From the NCBI GenBank assembly GCA_927441425.1, contig CAKMKG010000010.1, positions 124,001-188,000 of the forward strand: DNA of 64,000 bases, read 5' to 3'. The first letter of the stretch is position 1. Every line of letters starts with the position of its first letter. This document shows, piece after piece, positions 35,643-43,953 of the stretch. Origin of the DNA: an uncultured Bacillota bacterium (lineage in GTDB: Bacteria; Bacillota; Clostridia; Peptostreptococcales; Anaerovoracaceae). The notes beneath the pieces were generated by a model. The model saw only the letters and a program-made list of their open reading frames with translations. It did not search any database and was not told where the DNA came from. A program made the translations under genes and the position numbers.

Positions 35643-36308
35643 TTATTTCGTAGGCGGTTCGAAGAAGTGAAGCCCTTCGATTTCGCAGACAAACTTCATC
35701 TTTGTCTCGATGGTCTTATCTTCCGTAAAATCAGGATTGACAAAATAATAGGTATCGTTGGTCAGCTCCGTCACTCCGACGCCGCTTAAAACGGCATTGG
35801 CCGCCTCGATGGAGTCCGGTTCGATTTCCTTTTCATAGGCCGACCCGTTATGGATCGGAGTAAACTGGTGGGGTGCCGTCATGATGGCCAACAGATCATC
35901 CCCATAATGGGGACCTGTCCAACGATTCATTACAACTTGCCCCACGGCTACCTTGGCTTTGTAGGATAGCCCGTATGCTTCCGCATTGATCAAGTGGATC
36001 AATACATCTTTTTCTTTTCTGTCTGCGATTCCGCCACGATTTGCATTCAGACAGATATAGTCGGGCTGCGCCACCTCCGGTGCTTCCGATACGATCGTTT
36101 CAACGGCTTCGTCTTTTTTCTCTTCTGTTATTTCGTTATGTAAGGGTTCCGTTTTCGTTATCTGTTCTGATACCACGGACATTACTTCGGAAACCGGATA
36201 CGTCCATACCTTCGGGCCGGGAGAGCCTAAATAGGAGCCAAATGCCAGTGCGGCCAAAATACAGATTGCGGACATGGCGTAATCGGCCTTCTTTTTTTCC
36301 TTTGTCAT
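35643..36308 (-). CDS. Cell-wall hydrolase, SleB/Hydrolase_2 family
   Basis: 221 aa from the ATG at 36308, which follows GGAGG in its orientation; the TTG five codons upstream overlaps that site. One N-terminal membrane helix (ICILAALAFGSYLG), a linker of about 60 aa, then the catalytic domain: LIHLINAEAYGLSYKAKVAVGQVVMNR, written in two parts as LIHLINAEAYGLS and AKVAVGQVVMNR, with the glutamate of INAEA as likely catalytic residue, and HQFTPIHNGSAY. SleB-type enzymes are lytic transglycosylases or amidases that open spore cortex or wall. It ends 4 bp from the convergent permease gene. Confidence 0.88.
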   Translation of the reverse strand: MTKEKKKADYAMSAICILAALAFGSYLGSPGPKVWTYPVSEVMSVVSEQITKTEPLHNEITEEKKDEAVETIVSEAPEVAQPDYICLNANRGGIADRKEKDVLIHLINAEAYGLSYKAKVAVGQVVMNRWTGPHYGDDLLAIMTAPHQFTPIHNGSAYEKEIEPDSIEAANAVLSGVGVTELTNDTYYFVNPDFTEDKTIETKMKFVCEIEGLHFFEPPTK

Positions 36309-36512
36309 TTTAATAACCTCCAAATCTTCACCATTTAATCGAGGATTCTGTTATAATGACAGAGGAGTACAGTGCTGTGAATTGGTGAATTATTCTGATG
36401 TTCCGATTGTTGACAAGCAGCTTTGTTTTTATTCATACTAAGAGTCTATGGCAAAACATCGGATCAAAGACCAACTTTTTCGCGGAATTTCTGCCGAATG
36501 GTTATATTATGA

Positions 36513-36542
36513 TTGACAAAGTGGTCAATAAAATATTATAAT
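36513..36542 (+). promoter_or_regulatory. Strong sigma-A promoter of rplM-rpsI
   Basis: TTGACA (36513-36518) and TATAAT (36537-36542) are separated by 18 bp. Another TTGACA at 36410 with a weaker -10 may be a second promoter. The 36309-36658 gap carries no gene. The leader from about 36549 to 36658 includes a GC-rich inverted repeat (GCCGG at 36600 with the later GCCGGC), compatible with an L13-type autoregulatory leader, though this is not proven. Confidence 0.8.
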
Positions 36543-36658
36543 GTTCGTGCATTATGTGTAAAAATCCATTAGCCCCGGATTTTACGATAGAGTAGCAATT
36601 GCCGGAGTGGGGTGAAACGCGCCGGCGAGTCGAATTAGATTATGAGGAGAGTTTTAAG

Positions 36659-37087
36659 ATGAAATCATTTATCGCAAAACCTCATGAAGTGGAACATAAG
36701 TGGTATATAATCGATGCTGAGGGCAAAACTCTTGGTAGATTGGCTACCGAAGTCGCTTCCATTTTAAGAGGTAAGAGAAAGCCAATTTATACACCACATG
36801 TTGATACTGGGGATTACGTCATTATCATAAATGCCGAAAAAGTCGAAGTAACCGGAAACAAGAGAAAAGATAAGGTATACAAGAGACACACCGGCTATCC
36901 GGGCGGACTGCGCGAGATCACTTTTGAAAAGTTACAGGCGAAGAAACCGGAAGAAATTATCAGACATGCTATAAAAGGCATGATGCCTGATGGTAGATTA
37001 GGCAGACAGATGTTCAAGAAGCTAAAGGTCTATGCTGGCCCTGCACACAAGCACGAAGCACAGCAGCCTGAAGTTTGGAATTATTAA
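36659..37087 (+). CDS. rplM: 50S ribosomal protein L13
   Basis: 142 aa. [41 protein letters not shown]-type segment ([19 protein letters not shown], in short [14 protein letters not shown]), the [13 protein letters not shown] block and [19 protein letters not shown] are hallmarks. ATG 36659 follows GAGGAG; an upstream in-frame ATG at 36599 lies in the leader. It forms the universal rplM-rpsI pair. Confidence 0.97.
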   Translation: MKSFIAKPHEVEHKWYIIDAEGKTLGRLATEVASILRGKRKPIYTPHVDTGDYVIIINAEKVEVTGNKRKDKVYKRHTGYPGGLREITFEKLQAKKPEEIIRHAIKGMMPDGRLGRQMFKKLKVYAGPAHKHEAQQPEVWNY

Positions 37088-37105
37088 GAAAGGGAGGAAT
37101 CATAA

Positions 37106-37501
37106 ATGGCAAAAATGCAATATAGAGGTACAGGCAGAAGAAAATCTTCCGTTGCTAGAGTCAGATTAATCCCTGGTAAAGGCAATATCATAGTAAATAA
37201 AAAGTCACTTGAAGACTATTTCGGAATGGAAATCCTGAAGAGAGAGGTTAGAAGACCTTTCGAGGTTGCAGGTGCAGAAGGCAAATTTGACGTTATCGCT
37301 ACCGTTCACGGTGGTGGATTTACAGGTCAGGCCGGCGCTTTAAGACATGGTATTTCCAGAGCCCTTTGTGTTGTTGACAAAGAAGCGTACAGAGCGCTTT
37401 TGAAAGCAGCAGGTTTCTTAACCAGAGACCCAAGAATGAAGGAAAGAAAGAAATACGGACTCAAGAAAGCAAGAAGAGCATCCCAATTCTCAAAACGTTA
37501 A
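37106..37501 (+). CDS. rpsI: 30S ribosomal protein S9
   Basis: 131 aa. [16 protein letters not shown], the [19 protein letters not shown] region and the C-terminal [17 protein letters not shown], whose tail reaches the ribosomal P site, are diagnostic. It starts 18 bp after rplM behind AAAGGGAGGA, and is followed by a strong terminator. Confidence 0.97.
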   Translation: MAKMQYRGTGRRKSSVARVRLIPGKGNIIVNKKSLEDYFGMEILKREVRRPFEVAGAEGKFDVIATVHGGGFTGQAGALRHGISRALCVVDKEAYRALLKAAGFLTRDPRMKERKKYGLKKARRASQFSKR

Positions 37502-37543
37502 TCGAAGCGAGAACAGGAAAGAAGAATACAATACAAAGAACAC

Positions 37544-37575
37544 AGCCCTCCAAAGCAATTTGGAGGGCTTTTTTC
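37544..37575 (+). terminator. Intrinsic terminator of rplM-rpsI
   Basis: AGCCCTCCAAA (37544-37554) and TTTGGAGGGCT (37559-37569) form an 11-bp stem with a GCAA loop, followed by six T. Confidence 0.95.
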
Positions 37576-37596
37576 AGTTCCAAGTATCGAGGTTTA

Positions 37597-37605
37597 TGAT
37601 ATAAT
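37597..37605 (+). promoter_or_regulatory. Extended -10 promoter for the sensor kinase operon
   Basis: TGATATAAT (TGN plus TATAAT) lies 37 bp upstream of the kinase start and just after the rpsI terminator. A poor -35 (TTCCAA, 37578) is typical for extended -10 promoters. Confidence 0.5.
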
Positions 37606-37641
37606 ATGAAATAAATGTGTTGCTCATCGGAGGAAATATTC

Positions 37642-39534
37642 ATGCAACGAATAAGACCTGTTTTACTAAGAGTATTGTTCCTGCTGTTGACCTCAATCAT
37701 ATTGATCTCTAATTTTCATTTCTTAGACAATTCAGAACAGAATGCAGTTGCTGTAAAAGGATATCTGGATCTGTCGCATTATGATTTCGAGAAGGAGGGT
37801 ATTCTGTGTCTTGACGGAGAATGGCAGTTCTATTCCAATCGTTTCCTTGAGCCGGTACGCCATACGGATATAAACGCCGCTGAACAACCCGATGTTTATA
37901 TTACTCCTCCGACGACCTGGAACTATTACGAGGCAAACGGAAAGCCGATTTCCGGCTTTGGCTACGGAACCTATCGGATGATTTTGACCGGAGTAACGCC
38001 GGATATTCCGATGGCAATGAAAATGCTTCCCCAGTCCACCGCCTTTGAGCTTTACATCAATCATATGCGCATGGCAAGGAACGGTGTGGTCGCAAAAGAC
38101 CAAAAGAATTCTGCAGTCGCGTATCGTACCGACAGCATTCAATTTACTCCTCATACTACGGAACTTGTAATCACCATACATATCTCAAACTATGTCTATG
38201 CCCGGGGAGGCCTTTGGGATGCGCCAACAATCGGCACAAAAGAACAGATTGCATCACTGGACGAATTTGTTCTCCATCGGGATTTATTCCTGCAGGGCTG
38301 TTACTGCATCGCATTTCTTCTTTTTTTCGTGATTTATATCTATCGACCCAGCAACCGCTCCTTGCTTTACTTTGCAATGCTGTGCGTTATTGCTGCAGCA
38401 AGAGTGCTGATTTACGGAGGGCACCTAATCACCCAGTATACGGAAAACTTCCGCTTGATCACCTTTATTGAATATGGCACTCGGCTCTGGTTTCCACTCC
38501 TCCTCCTGCTGCTGCTCAATGAGGAGCTTTCCGGAACGCTTTCGAGAAAGCTTCTGTCGGCGATGACGCTGCTGATCTCAGCACTGACCGTTGCCGTCGC
38601 TGTTCTGCCGATTCATGTATTCACGGCGTATGCGAGAGGATTGATTGCCTATGATTTCATCTTCGGGCTGGGCGTGTTGGTCATCATGCTGTGGCCTGGT
38701 GATCGGTTCTTTCCAAAAGGAAAGAATAGAAGCAAGGTATTTTTTTTCTATGGAAATGCCGCGATCTTTGGGTGCGCTGTTTATGATATGTTTTTTGCTA
38801 CCAGTGCCTATATTGAAATGTTCCACATTGGATTCTTTGTCGCACTGCTTGCTTTTGCATTTGTTCTAGCGATCACCTATGCCGATGCACTGACCAACTC
38901 TGAGGATGCGCTTCTAAAACTGGAAATTGAAAGTGACCGGAAACTGCAAACTGAGCTAAAATTACTGCAATCCCAGATCCGACCACATTTTTTATATAAT
39001 GCACTATCTGCAATCGCAAATGTATGTGGCAAAGACGGGAAGAAAGCGGAACAGCTGATTCTGGATCTGGCGTCTTTTATGCAGACCAGCTTCGATTTCA
39101 ACTCCTATGAGAAGCTGACCACGCTGGAGAATGAACTGGAATATATCCGTAAATATGTGCAGATTGAAAAAGCCAGATTTGGAGAAAGGGTTACCTACAC
39201 AGAGCAAATCGAAGTACCTCTGACCATCCAGCTACCGCGACTCATCATTGAACCTTTGGTGGAAAATGCCATACGCCACGGAATATCAAAGAAAAAAGGC
39301 GGAGGTGAGGTTCGACTTCGGATTACAAAGGTGCCGGAAGGAATTCTTGTTGAAGTGAGCGATGACGGCGTCGGAATGACCGGGGAGAAATTGTCAGAAG
39401 TATTTGCCGAAGAAAGCAAAGGCGTCGGGTTGAAAAATATTCGGGATCGGCTGATCCACTCTGGTGGATCAGGGCTGGAAATTGAGAGCGTGTTGAATGA
39501 AGCTACAAAAGTTAGCTTTATCTTTAAGGATTAA
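37642..39534 (+). CDS. 7TM-type sensor histidine kinase (LytS/HisK_3-like output)
   Basis: 630 aa from ATG 37642, after CGGAGGAAA. Order: a membrane helix (about 9-26), an extracellular beta-sandwich of 7TMR-DISM type (about 40-215), seven closely spaced helices (about 215-415), then a kinase core beginning LLQSQIRPHFLYNALSAIA with the phosphorylatable histidine, the N-box LIIEPLVENAIRHGI, and the G boxes DDGVGM and GVGLKNIRDRL. It signals to the regulator 13 bp downstream. The ligand is unknown; 7TMR-DISM proteins are thought to sense small molecules or carbohydrates. Confidence 0.9.
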   Translation: MQRIRPVLLRVLFLLLTSIILISNFHFLDNSEQNAVAVKGYLDLSHYDFEKEGILCLDGEWQFYSNRFLEPVRHTDINAAEQPDVYITPPTTWNYYEANGKPISGFGYGTYRMILTGVTPDIPMAMKMLPQSTAFELYINHMRMARNGVVAKDQKNSAVAYRTDSIQFTPHTTELVITIHISNYVYARGGLWDAPTIGTKEQIASLDEFVLHRDLFLQGCYCIAFLLFFVIYIYRPSNRSLLYFAMLCVIAAARVLIYGGHLITQYTENFRLITFIEYGTRLWFPLLLLLLLNEELSGTLSRKLLSAMTLLISALTVAVAVLPIHVFTAYARGLIAYDFIFGLGVLVIMLWPGDRFFPKGKNRSKVFFFYGNAAIFGCAVYDMFFATSAYIEMFHIGFFVALLAFAFVLAITYADALTNSEDALLKLEIESDRKLQTELKLLQSQIRPHFLYNALSAIANVCGKDGKKAEQLILDLASFMQTSFDFNSYEKLTTLENELEYIRKYVQIEKARFGERVTYTEQIEVPLTIQLPRLIIEPLVENAIRHGISKKKGGGEVRLRITKVPEGILVEVSDDGVGMTGEKLSEVFAEESKGVGLKNIRDRLIHSGGSGLEIESVLNEATKVSFIFKD

Positions 39535-39547
39535 AAAGGGGGAGCGA

Positions 39548-40393
39548 ATGATGCTGCGAATTGCCATACTGGATGATGAACGCCATGCTTTGGAGCTGTT
39601 TGAATCGGTTACTGAGAGTTTTGAAGATGTTTCGCTTTGTGGATTGTTCGACGATGCAGATGATCTGCTTGCTTATCTTGAAGTAAATTCTCTTGATATT
39701 ATATTTCTGGATATTGAAATGCCCGGAAAATCAGGAATGCAGCTTGCAGAAGAACTCAGCGGGATCTGTCCGGAAATTTCGATTGTTTTTGTCACAGCAT
39801 ACAGCGAGTACGCAGTGGAGGCATTTGAACTAAGCGTGTTTGATTATATCCTGAAGCCGGTTTCTGCAGAAAGGCTGCGGAAAACGCTGAACCGCATCGG
39901 GAAAGGCAAGCAGACCATTGCATTCACTCCCAAAAGACTGACGATCCAATGCTTCCAAAGATTTGAATGTAAGATTGCCGAGAAAGTATTCCCCCTTAAC
40001 CACCTGATGAAGGCTAAGGAACTACTTGCTTTTCTTGTAAGCCGAAAAGGGGCGGAGACCTCCTGGGAACAGATCACAGAAGCCTTGTGGCCTGATATGA
40101 ATTGTGAAAAAGCACATAACAACCTCTACATCACGACATACCGCCTGCGTAAGTGGCTGTCGGAAAACAACCTCTCCCAGATTTTTGAGTCAAGCCGAAA
40201 CAGTTACCGCATTGTTCCGTCGGAATTCAGTTGCGATTTGTTCGATCTGGAAAATGCCATGAAGGAGGGAGATAAAAGAAGGATATCGGTACTCTATCAA
40301 GGTGAATTTTTAGAAGAGGATGGTTATGAATGGGCCTATCCTATTCAGGCTGAATGGGCAAGAAAGCTAAATTTACTGGCAGGACAGGAATAA
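39548..40393 (+). CDS. Response regulator with SARP/OmpR-like winged-helix and BTAD-like output
   Basis: 281 aa. ATG 39548 follows AAAGGGGGAGCG. The receiver (about 1-115) has the acidic pair LDDE, the phosphoacceptor Asp in IIFLDIEMPG, the conserved Thr in FVTAYSEY and Lys in YILKPV. The C-terminal half is a winged helix (AKELLAFLVSRKGAETSWEQI, in part AKELLAFLVSRKG; ALWPDMNCEKAHNNLYITTY) followed by a bacterial transcriptional activator helical part. This matches SARP-like regulators found in Firmicutes with 7TM kinases. It is the partner of the upstream kinase. Confidence 0.88.
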   Translation: MMLRIAILDDERHALELFESVTESFEDVSLCGLFDDADDLLAYLEVNSLDIIFLDIEMPGKSGMQLAEELSGICPEISIVFVTAYSEYAVEAFELSVFDYILKPVSAERLRKTLNRIGKGKQTIAFTPKRLTIQCFQRFECKIAEKVFPLNHLMKAKELLAFLVSRKGAETSWEQITEALWPDMNCEKAHNNLYITTYRLRKWLSENNLSQIFESSRNSYRIVPSEFSCDLFDLENAMKEGDKRRISVLYQGEFLEEDGYEWAYPIQAEWARKLNLLAGQE

Positions 40394-40471
40394 ATAGATA
40401 AGTAAGGGTTCGGTAAGGGTCATCGTGTTACACTCAAAAGCAGAACAAAACCCATATTGCTTTTGAGGAGG

Positions 40472-40843
40472 ATGATTGATACGGATTATATGATAGCAGA
40501 CTGCGACAAAAAACGCTGTCACTCACTTCAAAAAAAAATCAATCTATACAGGCGGGCGAAATGCGTAGGAAGCTTTGGCAGGGAGTTAGAACTTCTTGAA
40601 AAAACGTGGCTGGAGCTTCCTGAAGTGGTGTTGGTTTATGCCGGTGATCTCAAGTTGAATGCTTACTCTGTTCTGAAGAGGATCAAAGAAGTAACCCCTG
40701 AGATCAAAGTTGTGTTTTACTCGGAACAGAAGGACTATGCACTGGACGCCTATGAAAAAGGAGCAGACTATTTTCTGCCTCTGCCCGCAGATGACATTAC
40801 GATCGGTAAGCTGATTTTTCGATATATGGGAAATAAAATATAA
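40472..40843 (+). CDS. Degenerate receiver-domain-like protein
   Basis: 123 aa. The pattern MIADCDKKRCHSLQKKI, VVLVYAGDLKLNAYSVLKRIKE and KVVFYSEQKDYALDAYEKGADYFLPLPAD follows the receiver fold, but tyrosine replaces the phosphoacceptor aspartate (VLVYAGD) and the invariant lysine before proline is Leu. It lies 78 bp after the response regulator on the same strand. The start is unclear: AGGAGG directly abuts ATG 40472, so ATG 40490 is an alternative. It may be a phosphorylation-independent modulator of the adjacent two-component system, or a decaying paralogue. Confidence 0.6.
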   Translation: MIDTDYMIADCDKKRCHSLQKKINLYRRAKCVGSFGRELELLEKTWLELPEVVLVYAGDLKLNAYSVLKRIKEVTPEIKVVFYSEQKDYALDAYEKGADYFLPLPADDITIGKLIFRYMGNKI

Positions 40844-40869
40844 AAGTGGGCACGCGCAGTGCCCACTTT
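40843..40869. terminator. Bidirectional terminator
   Basis: AAAGTGGGCAC (40843-40853) and GTGCCCACTTT (40859-40869) form an 11-bp stem with a GCGCA loop between convergent genes. Confidence 0.8.
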
Positions 40870-40870
40870 G

Positions 40871-41239
40871 CTATCTGTACGGAATGATTTCAAGCCAGTA
40901 ACCATCGGGATCGTTGATGAAATAGATCCCCATGCTCGGGTTCTCATAACAGATACAGCCCATTTCCTTATGCAGTGCATAAGCGCCGTCATAATCATCA
41001 ACCTTGAAGGCGATATGAATTTCATTATCACCGAGCTGATAAGGCTCATTTTTGTCCCGTAGCCAGGTCAACTCGATCTGGTGTTCGGAGTTTTCGTTGG
41101 CGGTAAATACGATGATAAAGGAGCCGTCGTCTGCGGTTTTTCTTCTGACTTCCTTTAGGCCAAGCGCTTCCTCATAAAATTTTAATGATTTTTCCAAATC
41201 AAATACATTGAGATTGTTGTGTACGATCTTAAAATTCAT
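40871..41239 (-). CDS. gloA: VOC-family protein, glyoxalase I-like
   Basis: 122 aa from ATG 41239 (MNFKIVHNNLNVFDLEKS); an ATG five codons upstream is possible. The vicinal-oxygen-chelate fold has KFYEEALGLKEVRRK, the metal-site glutamate in HQIELTWLRD, HIAFKVDDYDGAYALH and the C-terminal IYFINDPDGYWLEIIPYR with the last Glu ligand. It resembles lactoylglutathione lyases of clostridia, which convert the hemithioacetal of methylglyoxal. The thiol cofactor in this organism is not known. Confidence 0.85.
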   Translation of the reverse strand: MNFKIVHNNLNVFDLEKSLKFYEEALGLKEVRRKTADDGSFIIVFTANENSEHQIELTWLRDKNEPYQLGDNEIHIAFKVDDYDGAYALHKEMGCICYENPSMGIYFINDPDGYWLEIIPYR

Positions 41240-41439
41240 TCTGCAACCCACCATTTCTTTCTGTTTTTGGCATCGATGTATTCGCTTGCACAGCGAATAT
41301 GGCGATACCTCTTCTATAGTATACCAATTTTTTATCCGAGAAAAAAGCCCGATTACTCTGTTGTGATATTTTCTTTATCGCAGCCTGGTTTTGTGGATAA
41401 ATATTGCGATTGCTGACAGAACTTGTCTAGGGAAACTGC

Positions 41440-41468
41440 TTAAAAAATGGGACATCCCAACGTATAAT
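41440..41468 (+). promoter_or_regulatory. Probable promoter of the amidohydrolase gene
   Basis: TTAAAA (41440-41445) and TATAAT (41463-41468) are separated by 17 bp, 20 bp upstream of the start codon. Confidence 0.5.
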
Positions 41469-41488
41469 TATGACAGGGGGGTGTAACC

Positions 41489-43489
41489 ATGAACAAAGAA
41501 AAATGGAAAAAAATATTTGCTTGGGTCGTCGTGTTTGCCTTTATTTTGAGCACATTTCCGGTGACTTCTTCCGCGGCGAACGACATCGCGGACAGTGTCT
41601 ACATAAACGGAACTATTTACACAATGGATGAAAAGCAGCCGACCGCTACAGCCATTGCGGTAAAAGGGCAGAAGTTGATATTCGTTGGCAGCAATGAAAA
41701 TGTAAAGAACTACATAGGAAACAATACAAAGATTACAGATTTAAAGGGGAAAACCGTGATCCCGGGTTTGATGGAAGGGCATATGCATCTTCCCATGCTT
41801 GGGGAGAATCTGATGAAAGTTGATGCATTCTGGAAGCCGAAGGCGGAAATCATTGCAGCGGTTAAGGCTGAAGTGGCGAAAGTTCAGCCGGGTGAATGGA
41901 TCACTGGCTTCGGGTGGAACAACACTATCTGGGAGGATAAAGCCTACCCAACCAAGGAAGAATTGGATGCGGTAGCTCCGAACAACCCTGTCGTCATGGA
42001 AAGAACCGACGGGCACATGATCTGGGTCAACTCAAAGGCTCTCGAGCTCGCGGGGATCACGAAGGACTCGGTCAATCCCCAAGGCGGTGAGATCCTAAGA
42101 GATGCCGGCGGAAACCCAACAGGCTGCCTTACCGATACGGCAGGAGAACCGGTACAGAAGATCATTCCTGCCTTGAGTGAAGACCGGAAAAAGGAAGCAA
42201 TCGTGAAGGCGGAGGCTCAGCTGCTTTCCTATGGGTTTACCAGCATCATGGATGCAGGATCAAATATGGCCACGATCAATCAATACCACGGGTTATACAA
42301 AGACGGCAAACTGAAGATCAGACTGTATTCTCTCATTGGAGGAGATTGGGGCGGAACCATTGGGAAAGCGGAACGAGATTATATTGCAAATAATCCACCT
42401 CAAAAGGGGCTTTATGATAATCGTCTCAGCATCAATGCGGTAAAATTCTTTGCAGACGGTTCTCTGGGCTCCAGAAGTGCTGCGCTGCTTGAGGATTACA
42501 GCGACAGAGCAGGACATCAGGGCAATTATAAATTTACTGATCAGCAGATTTTTGATGAGATGAAGGACCCTTATAACAAAGGGTATCAGATTGCAACCCA
42601 TGCCATCGGAGACGGAGCCATCAATCAGGTAATCAACGCCTATGAAAAGCTGATGAAAGCAAATCCCAGAGAGGATGCGAGGCTTCGGATCGAACACTTC
42701 CAGATAGCGCAGGTTTCGGATATTCAGAGAATTGTAGATTTGGAAATTCTCCCGGCTATGCAGCCGACCCATGCAACCTCCGACAAAACCATGGCAGAGG
42801 ACCGAGTGGGGTCGGAAAGAATGAAGGGAGCCTATGCCTGGAGAAAGGTCATCGAATCCGGGAGCATCATTATCGGAGGTTCCGATGCTCCTGTTGAGCT
42901 GGTAAATCCGTATCATGGACTTTATGCAGCGGTAACAAGAGAAGGCAGAGACGGTCAGCCGGAAGGCGGCTGGTATCCCGGGGAATCAATGACAAGAGAG
43001 GAAGCGCTAAAGACATTCACCATCTGGACTGCACTGGGACAATTTGAAGAAGATCTCAAGGGAACACTGGAAGCCGGAAAGCTAGCTGATTTCGTGGTAT
43101 TAGACAGAGATTACATGAAGTGCCCTGCAAACGAGCTCAAGGATATTCAGGCATTGACTACCATTCTCGGTGGAGAGGTCGTCTATCAAAAGGATACCAC
43201 CAACCCATCGGTCATCTGGGAGGGGATTCCCATCAGCTTTTCCATTGCGCCGGTGAACCGTGACGGTAAGCTTTATGTAGAAGCTGCAGCGCTGGCAGAT
43301 AAGCTGGGTGCAACGGTGGCGTATACTGAGGGCAGCTTTGAACTGACCATGAAAAAAGGAGAAAAGAGCTTGAACCTGACTGTACATAAGACCGGTGATC
43401 AGGAGATGGTTCCAATCCGAGATGTACTGGAGGGCTTTGATTACAGTCTGATCTGGAATAATCTGAGTAAGTCAATCTCCATTGATTAG
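41489..43489 (+). CDS. Exported YtcJ-type amidohydrolase with C-terminal copper-amine-oxidase-like domain
   Basis: 666 aa. The signal peptide spans about residues 1-29, ending SSAAND. The amidohydrolase_3 domain (about 35-570) has GKTVIPGLMEGHMHLP with the H-x-H metal motif, ADGSLGSRSAALLEDY, IATHAIGDGAI and GGSDAPVE. The last 90 residues (GIPISFSIAPVNRDGKLYVEAA, here GIPISFS and DGKLYVEAAALADKLGA) resemble the stalk domain found in clostridial surface proteins. YtcJ-like enzymes hydrolyse amides or imines; the substrate is unknown. An exported version with a stalk domain is uncommon, since most family members are cytosolic. A typical AGGGGGG ribosome binding site precedes it. Confidence 0.85.
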   Translation: MNKEKWKKIFAWVVVFAFILSTFPVTSSAANDIADSVYINGTIYTMDEKQPTATAIAVKGQKLIFVGSNENVKNYIGNNTKITDLKGKTVIPGLMEGHMHLPMLGENLMKVDAFWKPKAEIIAAVKAEVAKVQPGEWITGFGWNNTIWEDKAYPTKEELDAVAPNNPVVMERTDGHMIWVNSKALELAGITKDSVNPQGGEILRDAGGNPTGCLTDTAGEPVQKIIPALSEDRKKEAIVKAEAQLLSYGFTSIMDAGSNMATINQYHGLYKDGKLKIRLYSLIGGDWGGTIGKAERDYIANNPPQKGLYDNRLSINAVKFFADGSLGSRSAALLEDYSDRAGHQGNYKFTDQQIFDEMKDPYNKGYQIATHAIGDGAINQVINAYEKLMKANPREDARLRIEHFQIAQVSDIQRIVDLEILPAMQPTHATSDKTMAEDRVGSERMKGAYAWRKVIESGSIIIGGSDAPVELVNPYHGLYAAVTREGRDGQPEGGWYPGESMTREEALKTFTIWTALGQFEEDLKGTLEAGKLADFVVLDRDYMKCPANELKDIQALTTILGGEVVYQKDTTNPSVIWEGIPISFSIAPVNRDGKLYVEAAALADKLGATVAYTEGSFELTMKKGEKSLNLTVHKTGDQEMVPIRDVLEGFDYSLIWNNLSKSISID

Positions 43490-43681
43490 AAGGGAAAGTA
43501 ACGAATAAGGGGTTGGAGAACAGTGAAAAATAATGCTTGCTTTTTTGCAGAAACTGTAATAAACTTAAATAGTCGCAAGAATATTGCGGTGGATGAATAT
43601 TTTAAGACATGCTCTCTTTAATTTATTGGAGAACGATTTGTGTAAAATAGCAAGTCCAATTTTATTAAGGAGGTAATCTAT

Positions 43682-43840
43682 ATGGAAGACAAGAAAGTAT
43701 CATGCAAAGATTGTGGATGTGAATTTACATTTACAGTAGGCGAACAGGAATTTTATAAAGAAAAGGGTTTCGAAAACGAACCTCAGAGATGTCCTGAGTG
43801 CAGAGCTGCAAGAAAAAGACAAAGAAACAACAAGTACTAA
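43682..43840 (+). CDS. Small zinc-ribbon protein
   Basis: 52 aa, too short for many gene callers. ATG 43682 follows AAGGAGG. CKDCGCEFTFTVGEQEFY and CPECRAARKRQRN carry two cysteine pairs (CxxC and CPEC) spaced as in the probable zinc-ribbon (zf-trcl) family common in Firmicutes. The tail is basic (RKRQRNNKY), suggesting nucleic acid or ribosome contact. The function is unknown. A terminator follows directly. Confidence 0.85.
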   Translation: MEDKKVSCKDCGCEFTFTVGEQEFYKEKGFENEPQRCPECRAARKRQRNNKY

Positions 43841-43862
43841 TCTTTGTAAATAGCAAAAATTG

Positions 43863-43890
43863 AAAAGCAGGCTAACTACCTGCTTTTTTT
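43863..43890 (+). terminator. Terminator after the zinc-ribbon gene
   Basis: AAAAGCAGG (43863-43871) and CCTGCTTTT (43879-43887) with further T. Confidence 0.88.
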
Positions 43891-43918
43891 ATTGTGTCGG
43901 GAATATCGCTAAAGTAGA

Positions 43919-43952
43919 AAAAAACGGCCTCGGTTTGTCGAAGCCGTTTTTT
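43919..43952. terminator. Terminator of the CHASE4 kinase gene
   Basis: AAAAAACGGC (43919-43928) and GCCGTTTTTT (43943-43952) form a 10-bp stem between convergent genes; A and T runs on either side suit both directions. Confidence 0.85.
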
Positions 43953-43953
43953 G

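Noticed and set aside
41219-41416. 65-aa ORF between the VOC gene and the amidohydrolase gene
   Set aside because: It overlaps the VOC gene's start region antisense and has no ribosome binding site or motif.
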